A stretch of 64,000 nucleotides of DNA from Erysipelotrichaceae bacterium. Lineage in GTDB: Bacteria > Bacillota_I > Bacilli_A > Erysipelotrichales > Erysipelotrichaceae. Under the pieces are notes generated by a model that made no database searches, was not told the DNA's origin, and worked only from the letters and a program-made list of their open reading frames with translations. The first letter of the stretch is position 1; each line of letters starts with the position of its first letter. Of this stretch, positions 9,311 to 18,215 are shown piece after piece. The stretch is from the NCBI GenBank assembly GCA_017432005.1, contig JAFRKA010000014.1, positions 25,604 to 89,603 on the forward strand. Reading direction: 5' to 3'. The position numbers and the translations under genes are program-made.

Positions 9311-9383
9311 TATCATAGAAAAGTGGTAAATATTGAAAAATATTATGAAAATATTATTGATATATTACCACTTTTTTGATACT
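9309..9383. terminator. Long interrupted palindrome between the two defence operons
   Basis: Nested arms AGTATCA (9309-9315) with TGATACT (9377-9383), and AAAAGTGGTAA (9319-9329) with TTACCACTTTT (9365-9375), enclose AT-rich DNA. The inner arm ends in a T-run on the plus strand, so it can terminate the restriction operon transcript. Its length exceeds that of an ordinary terminator. Confidence 0.6.
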
Positions 9384-9391
9384 CTTTAGGT

Positions 9392-9616
9392 ATGGAAAAC
9401 AAGAAGAACAATTTCAAAAGGGTTGCCGAAAATAGAACAAACAAGATCATCAATATGATTTCTTTGCTGGGCAATCTTGATAATACTTCCTTCTATGAAT
9501 ATACGGATGAAGAGGTAGAAGCGATTTTTAGTGCTATCCAGACGGAGCTGGACAAGCAGCATGAAAAGCTCATTAAAAAGAATAATAATGGGAAGAAAAA
9601 GAGGTTTGAATTATGA
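9392..9616 (+). CDS. Small hypothetical protein, 74 aa, first gene of the GHKL operon
   Basis: The product is a short, charged, soluble protein with a basic tail (KKNNNGKKKR), probably helical, and without a recognisable domain. Its stop overlaps the start of the next gene (ATGA at 9613-9616), so it is translationally coupled to it and belongs to the same operon rather than to the restriction system, from which a long palindrome separates it. Only a weak TTTAGG precedes the ATG. I know of no assigned function. Confidence 0.7.
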   Translation: MENKKNNFKRVAENRTNKIINMISLLGNLDNTSFYEYTDEEVEAIFSAIQTELDKQHEKLIKKNNNGKKKRFEL

Positions 9617-12420
9617 TGGGCAATCTCTTTTTTAAGCTTACTAACTCATCAGAAAAGTATACTGAAGAGCATTTGAGTTCATTGATCGAAGAAATACTGG
9701 ATAAGAATTCTGATGTTACTCCAGAATATCTGATCGGATGCATTCGGCCATATTATCCAAATGTAGCTATCAATTATAGCGCTTTCTGCGAATTTGTTTC
9801 TGAAAAGTATGGAATCAGCAAACAGAAGAAAAGCAGGATCAATTATTTTTTCAAATTGCAGAATACAGCAAAAGAATATACTGAGAAAGCACTTATCGAA
9901 AAAATAGACTCTCTTCTTCAGGATTCACCAAAATCCGTTGAAGAGATTATTGAGATGCTTGATGATATGTATTCCTGTAATATTAATCATTCAGCAATTA
10001 AGCAACTTATCAAAAGAAATTACTCAGTAGTAAACAAGCTGGTTCTTCCTGTAAAACAGGATAGATCAGACGATAGCAAAACCGCCAATATCGAAATAGC
10101 TAAAAAAACCGGTAATGATTTTGATAACATGCTTAAAAAAATGGAATATTTATCTGTTATCGGCAGTAATGTGCTAAGAAACAACGAAGATCTTTTCAGA
10201 CAGTTGTACAATACTATCAATCAAGATGAATATAAAATAATGGATGCCGTTCTTCTTGTTATGTCCATAGTGAAAAAACAGGAGTTATTAGATCTTGATT
10301 CCTGCGTTGATGTGTGCATTGATATAAACAACAATGTTGATTACTACACAAATGTTTTGTCAGAGTCTGTAAACAGAATTGATAAAAGCAATTCAGATCT
10401 AAGTTGTTCAACTTACATCAACAATACATTCATTCTGCAATTACTTGGTACACAAGATATCAAAACCGTGGGAAATATAATCAACTCAAGAATAGATAAC
10501 CTGATTGTATCCTTTTCCCCTGATCTTCCAGGATGTATTAAAGCGATTGATGCAATATCCGAGTCAATAACTGCTCTTACTGTAGACGCCATCCAAAAAG
10601 TCTTTTATGAAGCATTTGATGAAAGAACATTAGAAATCCTTTACAGAAGAAACGGATTTTTAACTGGTGAAAGCGAAACTTTGGAGGCACTTGGAAGTCG
10701 TTATGGTCTTACCAAAGAAAGAGTGAGACAGGTCGAAAGCAAAGGTAATCAGAGAATAAAACTATTTTCAAAGTCTTTAGAGCAATCCGTAAAGATGTTT
10801 TTCAGGATGCACATAAATGAAAAAGGATTCTCGTATAAAAAACTTAATGAACTATGTGACGAAGTTGGAGATCCTTCCCTCGTATACAATATTTGCTTAC
10901 TCTTACATCATATGGACATCAACTATAAATACAATCATCATTACTGTTTGGTTTTTGATGCCGATATTATAGAGATCAGCGACATTGAAAAAGCAGTAGA
11001 AGACAAATATGGGAAGCTGATGACACAAAAACAATACAACAGCGCTACAGACCTTGAGAAAGAAATAATAGAAAGTATCTATTCAGTCTGCGGTAAGGAT
11101 CGCAATATGTACAGACTGAAGAAGTTCAACAGAACAAGTTATCTTGTTGATCTGATAGCAGAACTGTTTTCGAAAGGATATGGCTTATACAGTGATGATG
11201 ATTATGACAGACTAATTACCGAGTATAAAAATCGTTTAGGTGAAGAGGTTGATATTCCTTCAAAACCTGCTGTAAGAGGCCTTTTGGGTAGAGATATTTT
11301 CTGTCTTTATGATAGAGGAAAATACATGCTTAGAAACGAATGTGGAGAGATACCAATAGAGATCCTGGAAAGAATGATTGAATTTATACGCGATCATTTA
11401 CCTATGGTAGATTACGATTCAATATATACGACTTTTGAAGATGAATTAAATGATATTGGTATCAACAACAAATATCACATGAAAGGATTATTGGATCCGT
11501 TGCTCCCTGAAGATCTAACCACAAGAAGAGATTACATTACTGCAGCAGAAAACCAGATTTCAGCTACCGAAGCAAGAAAACAGTATATGAGGAGCTTTGA
11601 GGGCCCATTTACCCTGAATGATCTTTTGAAAAAGTATCCGGGTGTAAAACCATATGTTTTCAGTTTTCTGTTATATGAAGAAGCTAAAAACGGTTTAATC
11701 CAGATCGATGTTCAGAAATATATTTATTCAAATCGTATAACAGTAACAGAGAAACAAAAAGAAAAACTTAAAGAGATAATTGAGAATCTATTTGAAATAA
11801 ATAAGACCAGGATATTATCATCACGAAAAATCTATGCAAAACTGAGAATATCCTATCCTGAACTTCTTGAAGAAATGGATGTTGTTACAAATCAATACGC
11901 TATGTTCTCTGTCGTAAAATATGTACTTGGAAATGATTATTATTTTGATAGACCATATATATCTAAAGATGCATTCGATGAAAAAGGAATTACAACAAAA
12001 GGTTTAATAGTCAATTACTTAAGATCCTACGATACGATCGACTATGATTTATACAAGAATTATTGCTTGAAGATGAATATCCCGTTCATGTATACATTCA
12101 TGAGTCTGGTTGATGAACTGCAGGATGAGTATGTTCAACTTGATGGTAGAAGAATGACACGCAAAAGCGAATTGAATTTACCCGATAAAACAATAAATGA
12201 AATTAGGCAGATCATAGAAATGATATTTGGTCGTACTGCCGAAATCAATACAGCAACTTTCACCGGATATGCATTGTTACCACAAATAAAATATCAGTGG
12301 AATAAACATGTATTCGCCGGAATTGTTAGGAGTTACTTAAGTGATATATGCGAGGTTGAAAACATAACGAGAGGAGCTTTGTCAGAAGCGGTAGACTACA
12401 AAATCAGGAGGTACGAATAA
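9613..12420 (+). CDS. Large protein with an internal sigma-70 region-4 helix-turn-helix, function unknown
   Basis: The 935-residue protein opens with two diverged copies of a segment of about 70 residues (near 5-70 and 77-140; each has FFKL near its start and a helical 'EEI' core), probably winged-helix modules. At about 356-384, 'LEALGSRYGLTKERVRQVE' is a clear sigma-70 region 4 helix-turn-helix. The remaining 550 residues are helical and unrecognised. There is no region 2, so it should not act as a normal sigma factor. It could sense or regulate for the operon, or bind DNA directly as part of the machinery. It overlaps both neighbours (ATGA and TAATG). Confidence 0.75.
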   Translation: MMGNLFFKLTNSSEKYTEEHLSSLIEEILDKNSDVTPEYLIGCIRPYYPNVAINYSAFCEFVSEKYGISKQKKSRINYFFKLQNTAKEYTEKALIEKIDSLLQDSPKSVEEIIEMLDDMYSCNINHSAIKQLIKRNYSVVNKLVLPVKQDRSDDSKTANIEIAKKTGNDFDNMLKKMEYLSVIGSNVLRNNEDLFRQLYNTINQDEYKIMDAVLLVMSIVKKQELLDLDSCVDVCIDINNNVDYYTNVLSESVNRIDKSNSDLSCSTYINNTFILQLLGTQDIKTVGNIINSRIDNLIVSFSPDLPGCIKAIDAISESITALTVDAIQKVFYEAFDERTLEILYRRNGFLTGESETLEALGSRYGLTKERVRQVESKGNQRIKLFSKSLEQSVKMFFRMHINEKGFSYKKLNELCDEVGDPSLVYNICLLLHHMDINYKYNHHYCLVFDADIIEISDIEKAVEDKYGKLMTQKQYNSATDLEKEIIESIYSVCGKDRNMYRLKKFNRTSYLVDLIAELFSKGYGLYSDDDYDRLITEYKNRLGEEVDIPSKPAVRGLLGRDIFCLYDRGKYMLRNECGEIPIEILERMIEFIRDHLPMVDYDSIYTTFEDELNDIGINNKYHMKGLLDPLLPEDLTTRRDYITAAENQISATEARKQYMRSFEGPFTLNDLLKKYPGVKPYVFSFLLYEEAKNGLIQIDVQKYIYSNRITVTEKQKEKLKEIIENLFEINKTRILSSRKIYAKLRISYPELLEEMDVVTNQYAMFSVVKYVLGNDYYFDRPYISKDAFDEKGITTKGLIVNYLRSYDTIDYDLYKNYCLKMNIPFMYTFMSLVDELQDEYVQLDGRRMTRKSELNLPDKTINEIRQIIEMIFGRTAEINTATFTGYALLPQIKYQWNKHVFAGIVRSYLSDICEVENITRGALSEAVDYKIRRYE

Positions 12421-14339
12421 TGGAAGACATTAGATGGAGATTCCCAGGCAACAATTACACTGCGGATAATGGATTAGATACCGCAGATATGGAAACCTTC
12501 AAAAAGGATGCTATTTCCTCTTTGGCGAGAGAAGTTTGTCAAAACTCAATAGATGCAAAGAATAATGATGTTGAAGGACCGGTACTTTTGGAATTCCATT
12601 CTTTTGAAGTTGACAGAAACAACATCCCTGATATAGACGATATTGATAAACAGATTGATGCGTGTATTGATACTTGGAGCCTGAACGCTAAAATTAAAAA
12701 GCAGTTGACAGTAATGTCTGACCAGATTAAAAAAGACAAGATCGTTTGCCTTCGTATCAGTGATTTTAATACCACTGGATTGGTTGGCGTATATGGAGGA
12801 GACAATACACCGTGGCATTATTTGGTTCATGGTTCGGGTCTTTCTGATAAAAGTGCAACAAGCGGCGGATCCAAAGGTATTGGTAAGTTTGCCACTTTTG
12901 TAACTTCTCACTTCAATTCCGTTTTTTATTCGACAAGAACAATAAAGAATGAATCAGGATACGAAGGCATATGTAAGCTCTGCTCAGCCAAACAGGAAGG
13001 TACAACTGAAAAAACGCAAGGCATCGGTTATTTTGGAAGCAACGATATGAACGAACCTATACAAGGCGAATTCGTGTTGGATCCAGATTTCAATAGATCA
13101 GAAAACGATTATGGCAGCGATATTTTTATCGTTGGTTTCAAATCACCTGATGGATGGAAGAGAGATATTATTTCAAAAATCCTGGATAGCTTTATGGCTG
13201 CGATAGTATTTAATTCTCTGAGAATCGATGTCGATGGTATAGAAATAAATTCTGAAACATTGAAAGATGTTGTGTTCAACGATCTTTATATCAACAAAAA
13301 CATGAAAAAGAGCATTGTCTCCCAGTATATGCTTTTGACCGATACTGAACACAGATATGAAGATGTTATAACCGTTCAAGAGTATGGGAATGCTCGTTTA
13401 TATCTGATGGAATTCTCAGGTGAAGATGAACAATACGCAACAAACAACTGCGTAATGATTCGATATCCTTATATGAAAATCAAGGAATTGAATAGGATAT
13501 CTTCTCTTCCTTGTAGTGCGCTCTGCATTATTGAAAACAATCAGTTAAACACAATACTCAGAAATGTTGAGAATCCGCAGCATACCAACTGGGAATTCAA
13601 TAGAATTGAAGACCCTTCTGAAAAAGCCGAAGTACAAGCTATTTATAAAGATCTGCTTGATCAGATCAGAGACAATATTACAAGACACCTGGCAAGTAGT
13701 GATGATACAAAAACCGATTTAGAAGGTGCAGGTGAATACTTGCCTATCACGGAAAACGATGACAAAAAGAGCAAAAATGAAGGCCAGAAAAAGATCATCG
13801 ATAAACCAAATATACGCAAAAATAAAGTTAAAGCAAAAAATATCAACATGAACGCATCAATCGAAGATCCAAATGGAAATGGTGTCGAAGTTGACTTCTT
13901 GAATGCAAATGACGAAGGCGAAGAAGAACAGGTAGTTCCTTCTGGAAACAATAAAGGTGGTGGAGGATCATTACATGGCGATAATGAAGAACATGGTGAC
14001 CCAGATCCAAACGGCCATATCGGATTAAGGCACGCCGAATTAAGAGGAATGTCATATTTGTTCTATTGCAAAAATAAAAAGAATAGAGAATATGGCGTAT
14101 CATTCTCTTCTGATTTTGATGAAGATGAAGCATATTTTGAACTGTACGCAGTTGATGATGCTGGCGGAAAGGATCAGGTTAATTTTGAAAGATGCTTCAT
14201 AAATGAAATACCTGTAGAACCAATAAACGAAAGCATAATCAAGTTAAAACTTCAAAAAGGCCAAAGATACAATATTCTAATGGTTACCGATCAGGAAGAC
14301 TTATTCAGTGGGGAGGTTAAGGTATATGCGTATAGGTAA
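12420..14339 (+). CDS. GHKL-fold ATPase (MutL/MORC/Hsp90-like N-terminal domain)
   Basis: The three Bergerat-fold motifs are in order near the N-terminus of this 639-residue protein: 'LAREVCQNSIDA' (about 34-45, catalytic Glu and Mg-binding Asn), 'RISDFNTTGLVG' (about 112-123) and the lid 'GGSKGIGKFATFV' (about 149-161). A low-complexity, Gly/Asp/Glu/Asn-rich linker spans about 440-545 and a small beta-rich end follows. There is no MutL endonuclease motif. GHKL ATPases with unusual partners recur in phage-defence loci. Here the partners are the sigma-like protein and the next three genes. The start ATG shares bases with the preceding stop. Confidence 0.8.
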   Translation: MEDIRWRFPGNNYTADNGLDTADMETFKKDAISSLAREVCQNSIDAKNNDVEGPVLLEFHSFEVDRNNIPDIDDIDKQIDACIDTWSLNAKIKKQLTVMSDQIKKDKIVCLRISDFNTTGLVGVYGGDNTPWHYLVHGSGLSDKSATSGGSKGIGKFATFVTSHFNSVFYSTRTIKNESGYEGICKLCSAKQEGTTEKTQGIGYFGSNDMNEPIQGEFVLDPDFNRSENDYGSDIFIVGFKSPDGWKRDIISKILDSFMAAIVFNSLRIDVDGIEINSETLKDVVFNDLYINKNMKKSIVSQYMLLTDTEHRYEDVITVQEYGNARLYLMEFSGEDEQYATNNCVMIRYPYMKIKELNRISSLPCSALCIIENNQLNTILRNVENPQHTNWEFNRIEDPSEKAEVQAIYKDLLDQIRDNITRHLASSDDTKTDLEGAGEYLPITENDDKKSKNEGQKKIIDKPNIRKNKVKAKNINMNASIEDPNGNGVEVDFLNANDEGEEEQVVPSGNNKGGGGSLHGDNEEHGDPDPNGHIGLRHAELRGMSYLFYCKNKKNREYGVSFSSDFDEDEAYFELYAVDDAGGKDQVNFERCFINEIPVEPINESIIKLKLQKGQRYNILMVTDQEDLFSGEVKVYAYR

Positions 14340-15234
14340 AAGATTATTTCCATATCCTGTACTTAATAGTGAGAAGGTCTATTCTCAATACAAGGAGAGC
14401 AGCTTTTCGCTTTCTTATGAAGATGGCATATCTGAAGATAAGCAGTTTTACGAACTGAATAATCTACATTGTGACATAGATAGCGAATTGCTAATAAGGC
14501 TTATAAAAGACGATAAAGCAGAGATCATTTGTGTTATCGAATGCCCAAGTACAATGTTTCGGCGGAAGTATGTTCTCCCGTTGGAAGGAATGGATCTTGC
14601 AATTCCTTTGACTGATCTGAACAATAAAGTCAATGTTTCGGCGTTCGTTGCAGCAAAGGAAGAAATAAATGATTATCAGTCTGATGATTTCTTGAACGGT
14701 TACGAAGATATCTCATTTACGATTGAAAAGCACGATATCCTGGCAGCTGATGACGGTTTTGTAAATACTATCGACTTTGATGATTTTGAAGATAATAAGC
14801 AAAAATCAATTTTCCTTGTAATAAAGGACAAGAATATCACGGATGGCACGATGCGAGTCGAATATGATTCTGATAAGATCACCATATGTCTTCCGGAGAA
14901 AGAATGGAATGAATACGATAAGACAAAGCGTATCTCCAAATTCGAAAGTCTGTATTTTTCTGTTATAGCAATTCCGGCTTTGGGATATGCACTATCCTGT
15001 TTGCAGAGGAATGATCCGTCTGTTGATATTCTCAAAATAGATTACAGATGGTTCAATTCTTTCGCTGCAGCATACAAGAATTATCATGGTGAAGAGCTGA
15101 CCGATGATGTTTTTATCAAGATGAATACCAACTTGGAATCTCAAATGGTATTGAACAATCCTGTTACAAAAGCTGTAGATCAGATATTTGGATTTACAAT
15201 CGGATTAAACGGAGGTGATGATAGTGTTGATTAA
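14326..15234 (+). CDS. Conserved-looking partner of the GHKL ATPase, family unknown (302 aa)
   Basis: I set the start at 14326, where ATG follows GGGGAGG by about 10 bases; the coding region overlaps the end of the ATPase gene by 14 bases. The N-terminus reads 'RIGKRLFPYPVLN'. The product is a soluble, acidic alpha/beta protein without membrane segments or catalytic signatures I can name. Its position, locked between the ATPase and the DUF6339-like gene by overlaps, suggests that it is a core subunit of the same complex. No function can be stated from sequence. Confidence 0.75.
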   Translation: MRIGKRLFPYPVLNSEKVYSQYKESSFSLSYEDGISEDKQFYELNNLHCDIDSELLIRLIKDDKAEIICVIECPSTMFRRKYVLPLEGMDLAIPLTDLNNKVNVSAFVAAKEEINDYQSDDFLNGYEDISFTIEKHDILAADDGFVNTIDFDDFEDNKQKSIFLVIKDKNITDGTMRVEYDSDKITICLPEKEWNEYDKTKRISKFESLYFSVIAIPALGYALSCLQRNDPSVDILKIDYRWFNSFAAAYKNYHGEELTDDVFIKMNTNLESQMVLNNPVTKAVDQIFGFTIGLNGGDDSVD

Positions 15235-15970
15235 TATCAAGATGATGACCGAAGAAGCATATAAAACCCTTCAGAAGAATTATAAGGAAGTATATGAAAA
15301 CATCATTAACCACCCTTCTGATTCCACCTGGTTAGAATCTTTTTTGGGTTTTGAGCCTTATGAAGAAAAGAAATACACTATTGAAGACTTTGAATTAGCT
15401 GATGACGTTGATTATGGCGAGGTTGCTTATAATAACGGTATCATTCTATATGATCATCTGAATGAACTTCCACGATACATTCTTTGCAATAGTAGATTTT
15501 GGGCATGGATAACTTTTGAAAAAGCATATAAACAAGCTCAACATAGTATAAAGATTACCAGCGCACAGATTATTAGAAAATGGTGGCTTGGCAATGACAC
15601 AAAAAGGTCATTGATGCTCGGTGTAGTTTCTAGGTCGTTTTTTAGAATTATGGTTTCAGTAGATGAAAAGGGTAATGAAAAATATAAGTATTGCAGAAGA
15701 TTGTTTGAAGGAATACAGAATTATGAAATATACAGATTTTTCGTTGATAGAAGCATGGGATTGATACCAGAAGTTTCAAAAGGGTTTATAAAATCTATTA
15801 TTGAATGTGAAGAAACTTACGGGAAAGATATAATCGATCAAAAGCTTATTCGTGAAATTGTAAAAGACGCTAGAAAAATAGGAAGTGTTATGTTAGTTGA
15901 TACTATGGGAGAAGATGAAATAAATCTAATACTGATGGACAAGATTAAAAGAAGGTTGTCAAATGGATAA
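15224..15970 (+). CDS. DUF6339-like protein of the GHKL operon
   Basis: Motifs such as 'NSRFWAWITF', a Trp-rich 'KWWLG' and 'KRSLMLGVVSRSFFRIMV' match what I recall of DUF6339, a family found in defence islands with no settled activity. I prefer the GTG at 15224, eight bases after GGAGG; a GTG and an ATG at 15215-15220 are too close to that site. It overlaps the preceding gene by 11 bases. A decayed relative of its C-terminal third lies at 22,827-23,132 on the other strand, again followed by a DUF2513 relative, so the two genes appear to travel as a pair. Confidence 0.72.
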   Translation: MLINIKMMTEEAYKTLQKNYKEVYENIINHPSDSTWLESFLGFEPYEEKKYTIEDFELADDVDYGEVAYNNGIILYDHLNELPRYILCNSRFWAWITFEKAYKQAQHSIKITSAQIIRKWWLGNDTKRSLMLGVVSRSFFRIMVSVDEKGNEKYKYCRRLFEGIQNYEIYRFFVDRSMGLIPEVSKGFIKSIIECEETYGKDIIDQKLIREIVKDARKIGSVMLVDTMGEDEINLILMDKIKRRLSNG

Positions 15971-15998
15971 ATTGAATGAACTGTAGGAGATTGGAATA

Positions 15999-16403
15999 AT
16001 GAAACGTGACATGGAATTGTGTAGGAAAATACTATTTGCAATTGAAAAACAGTATATCGATGCTTCAATTTACAATCTTAAAATTGAAGGGTATTCGCCG
16101 AAAGAAGTATCATACAACTCGGGTTTATTATATGAAGCAGGTTTAATTTCGGCATACAAATCACAAAACGCAGATGATCATTTATATTCTTTTGCCGTCG
16201 GACATTTAACATGGGAAGGTCACGATTTTTTAGATAAAATTCGGGAAGATACAATCTGGAATAAAACCAAATCAATAATCAAAGGTAAAGTGCTTCCTAT
16301 GACTTTAGATATCATCAAGGAAGTCGCCTCTGCAATAATTTCTGCAGCTGTTCAGGGAGCAGTAAAAGGTATCGCTTCGAGTAACATAGAAATTACTGAA
16401 TAG
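15999..16403 (+). CDS. DUF2513 family protein (winged-helix-like)
   Basis: The 134-residue protein begins 'MKRDMELCRKILFAIE' and contains 'GYSPKEVSYNSGLLYEAGLI' and 'LTWEGHDFLDKIR', the hallmark order of DUF2513, a small protein common in phages and defence loci and likely a winged helix. The C-terminus is Ala/Ile/Val-rich and could be a hydrophobic or amphipathic helix. An AGGAGA site supports the ATG at 15999. It ends the GHKL operon, 28 bases after the DUF6339-like gene. Possible roles are operon control or sensing; neither is shown. Confidence 0.78.
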   Translation: MKRDMELCRKILFAIEKQYIDASIYNLKIEGYSPKEVSYNSGLLYEAGLISAYKSQNADDHLYSFAVGHLTWEGHDFLDKIREDTIWNKTKSIIKGKVLPMTLDIIKEVASAIISAAVQGAVKGIASSNIEITE

Positions 16404-16448
16404 ATAAATAGACTACATATTTTATTATCTTATAAACGATTAATCAAA

Positions 16449-18179
16449 ATGCCTACTAAGCCAAAACAAGTGATCGGAGAAAATACGATTCTTATGAAAG
16501 AATGGGATTACGAGAAGAATGACACTCTATCTCTTGATCCGTTTTCTTTAGGTATTAGCAGTCACACCAAAGCATGGTGGAAATGTAACGAAGGCCATTC
16601 CTGGTATTCTTCTATTAGCAACCGAACCAGAAAAGGACATATGAATGGATGCCCATATTGTGCTCACCAATTGCTTATTCCTGGTGAAACCGATCTGGAA
16701 ACATTATATCCGGAACTTGCAAAGCAATGGCATCCAACCAAGAACAAATTAAAACCTTCAGAAGTGATGCCAGGAACTCATAAAAAGGCATGGTGGATCT
16801 GTGACAAAGGACATGAGTGGGAAGCTCAGATTAAATCTCGTGTAACAGGCGTTAGCTGTCCTTATTGTTCAAACAAGAAAGTATTATATGGCTTCAATGA
16901 CCTCGCAACAATTAACCCGGATCTTGCCAAGGAGTGGCACCCTACAAAAAACGGTGATCTCACTCCTTCAGACGTCACTCCATCAAGTGGAAAAAAGGTA
17001 TGGTGGAAATGTTCTTTTGGACACGAATGGGAGGCGCAAATATGTAACAGAAATGCAGGACGTGGATGTCCAGAATGCTCCGATTCCCTTAGAACATCCT
17101 TCCCTGAACAAGCTATTTTTTATTACATCAAACAGGTTTTTCCAGATGCAATAAGTTCATATAAAGATATTTTCAAATCTTCAATGGAACTGGATATTTA
17201 CATCCCTACAATAAAAGTTGGAATAGAATATGACGGAAAAACATATCATTCGGATTCAAAGAATCAGATCCGTGATGCAAAGAAATATAAAATCTGCAAA
17301 GAGAACGGAATCATTCTGATTCGAATAAGAGAAATGTCAAGATATACACCGATCACAATGTGCGATCACAAAATCGAAATACCAGATGCGAGTGATAAAT
17401 ACTTGAACTGGGCAATTAACAAGCTCTGCTATCATCTTGGCAAAAATGTGGTACCAGATGTTCGCAGAGATCGCAATGAGATACTTAGTTATTTGAATAA
17501 TAAGAAGGTGTCTTTAGCATCTGAATTCCCTGAAATTGCAGCGGAATGGGATTATAAGGAAAACTATCCGTTGATTCCTGAAAACTTCCCGCCACATTCA
17601 AATGAAAGGGTTGGATGGAAATGTAAAGACTGCGGGCACAAATGGAAAGCCGCAATCGGAGATAGAACTGGTGAAGATAAAAACGGTTGCCCGGTATGTG
17701 CTAAAAAACGTGGGGGAGCGAAGCGAGTTCGCAGTCTAGTAAAAAAGAACGGCAGTTTGGCATCGCTATATCCAGAACTTCTGGAAGAATGGGATTTTGA
17801 AAAGAATAGTAAAATTGGATTAGACCCATATTCTATAACTCCTGGAAGTGGTAAAAAAGCCAATTGGATATGTAAGAAATGTGAATACTCTTGGAGTACA
17901 ACAATTAATCATAGAATTCATGGAAGAGGGTGCCCATATTGTGCAGGCAAGGCAGTTGTTACAGGAAAAAACGATTTAGCAATACTTAAACCTGATTTGA
18001 TGAAGGAATGGGATTACGAAAAGAATAATATGTTAGGGCTAGATCCAAAAAAACTCCCTGTTCGAACCGCTAAAAAAGCATATTGGATTTGTTCTGTATG
18101 TGGGAATAGATGGAAAGCGTCTATTTGTTCTAGATCGGCAGGAAGTGGATGCCCATATTATAGATACCACGATAAATAG
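16449..18179 (+). CDS. Zinc-ribbon repeat (DUF4379-like) protein with embedded Vsr-like nuclease
   Basis: Six repeats of about 65 residues each carry 'EW(D/H)', 'WxC' and 'CPxC' landmarks, three before and three after a nuclease-like domain at about residues 220-330. That domain has 'FPEQAIFYYIKQ', 'ELDIYIP', 'KVGIEYDGKTYH' and 'ENGIILIRIRE', the layout of PD-(D/E)xK/Vsr enzymes with acidic residues in place. Each repeat should bind one zinc through two Cys pairs or Cys/His. The last repeat ends 'GCPYYRYHDK', so its final Cys is replaced by Tyr. No Shine-Dalgarno precedes the ATG. A standalone DNA-recognising nuclease of the island is the likely role. Confidence 0.82.
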   Translation: MPTKPKQVIGENTILMKEWDYEKNDTLSLDPFSLGISSHTKAWWKCNEGHSWYSSISNRTRKGHMNGCPYCAHQLLIPGETDLETLYPELAKQWHPTKNKLKPSEVMPGTHKKAWWICDKGHEWEAQIKSRVTGVSCPYCSNKKVLYGFNDLATINPDLAKEWHPTKNGDLTPSDVTPSSGKKVWWKCSFGHEWEAQICNRNAGRGCPECSDSLRTSFPEQAIFYYIKQVFPDAISSYKDIFKSSMELDIYIPTIKVGIEYDGKTYHSDSKNQIRDAKKYKICKENGIILIRIREMSRYTPITMCDHKIEIPDASDKYLNWAINKLCYHLGKNVVPDVRRDRNEILSYLNNKKVSLASEFPEIAAEWDYKENYPLIPENFPPHSNERVGWKCKDCGHKWKAAIGDRTGEDKNGCPVCAKKRGGAKRVRSLVKKNGSLASLYPELLEEWDFEKNSKIGLDPYSITPGSGKKANWICKKCEYSWSTTINHRIHGRGCPYCAGKAVVTGKNDLAILKPDLMKEWDYEKNNMLGLDPKKLPVRTAKKAYWICSVCGNRWKASICSRSAGSGCPYYRYHDK

Positions 18180-18215
18180 AATAATAGATAGTTTATTATA
18201 TAAGGGGATAAACTT

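Noticed and set aside
9613..12420. Calling the 935-aa protein an RNA polymerase sigma factor
   Set aside because: Only region 4 is recognisable; no region 2 with -10 recognition or core-binding residues is seen, and the protein is far longer than sigma factors.
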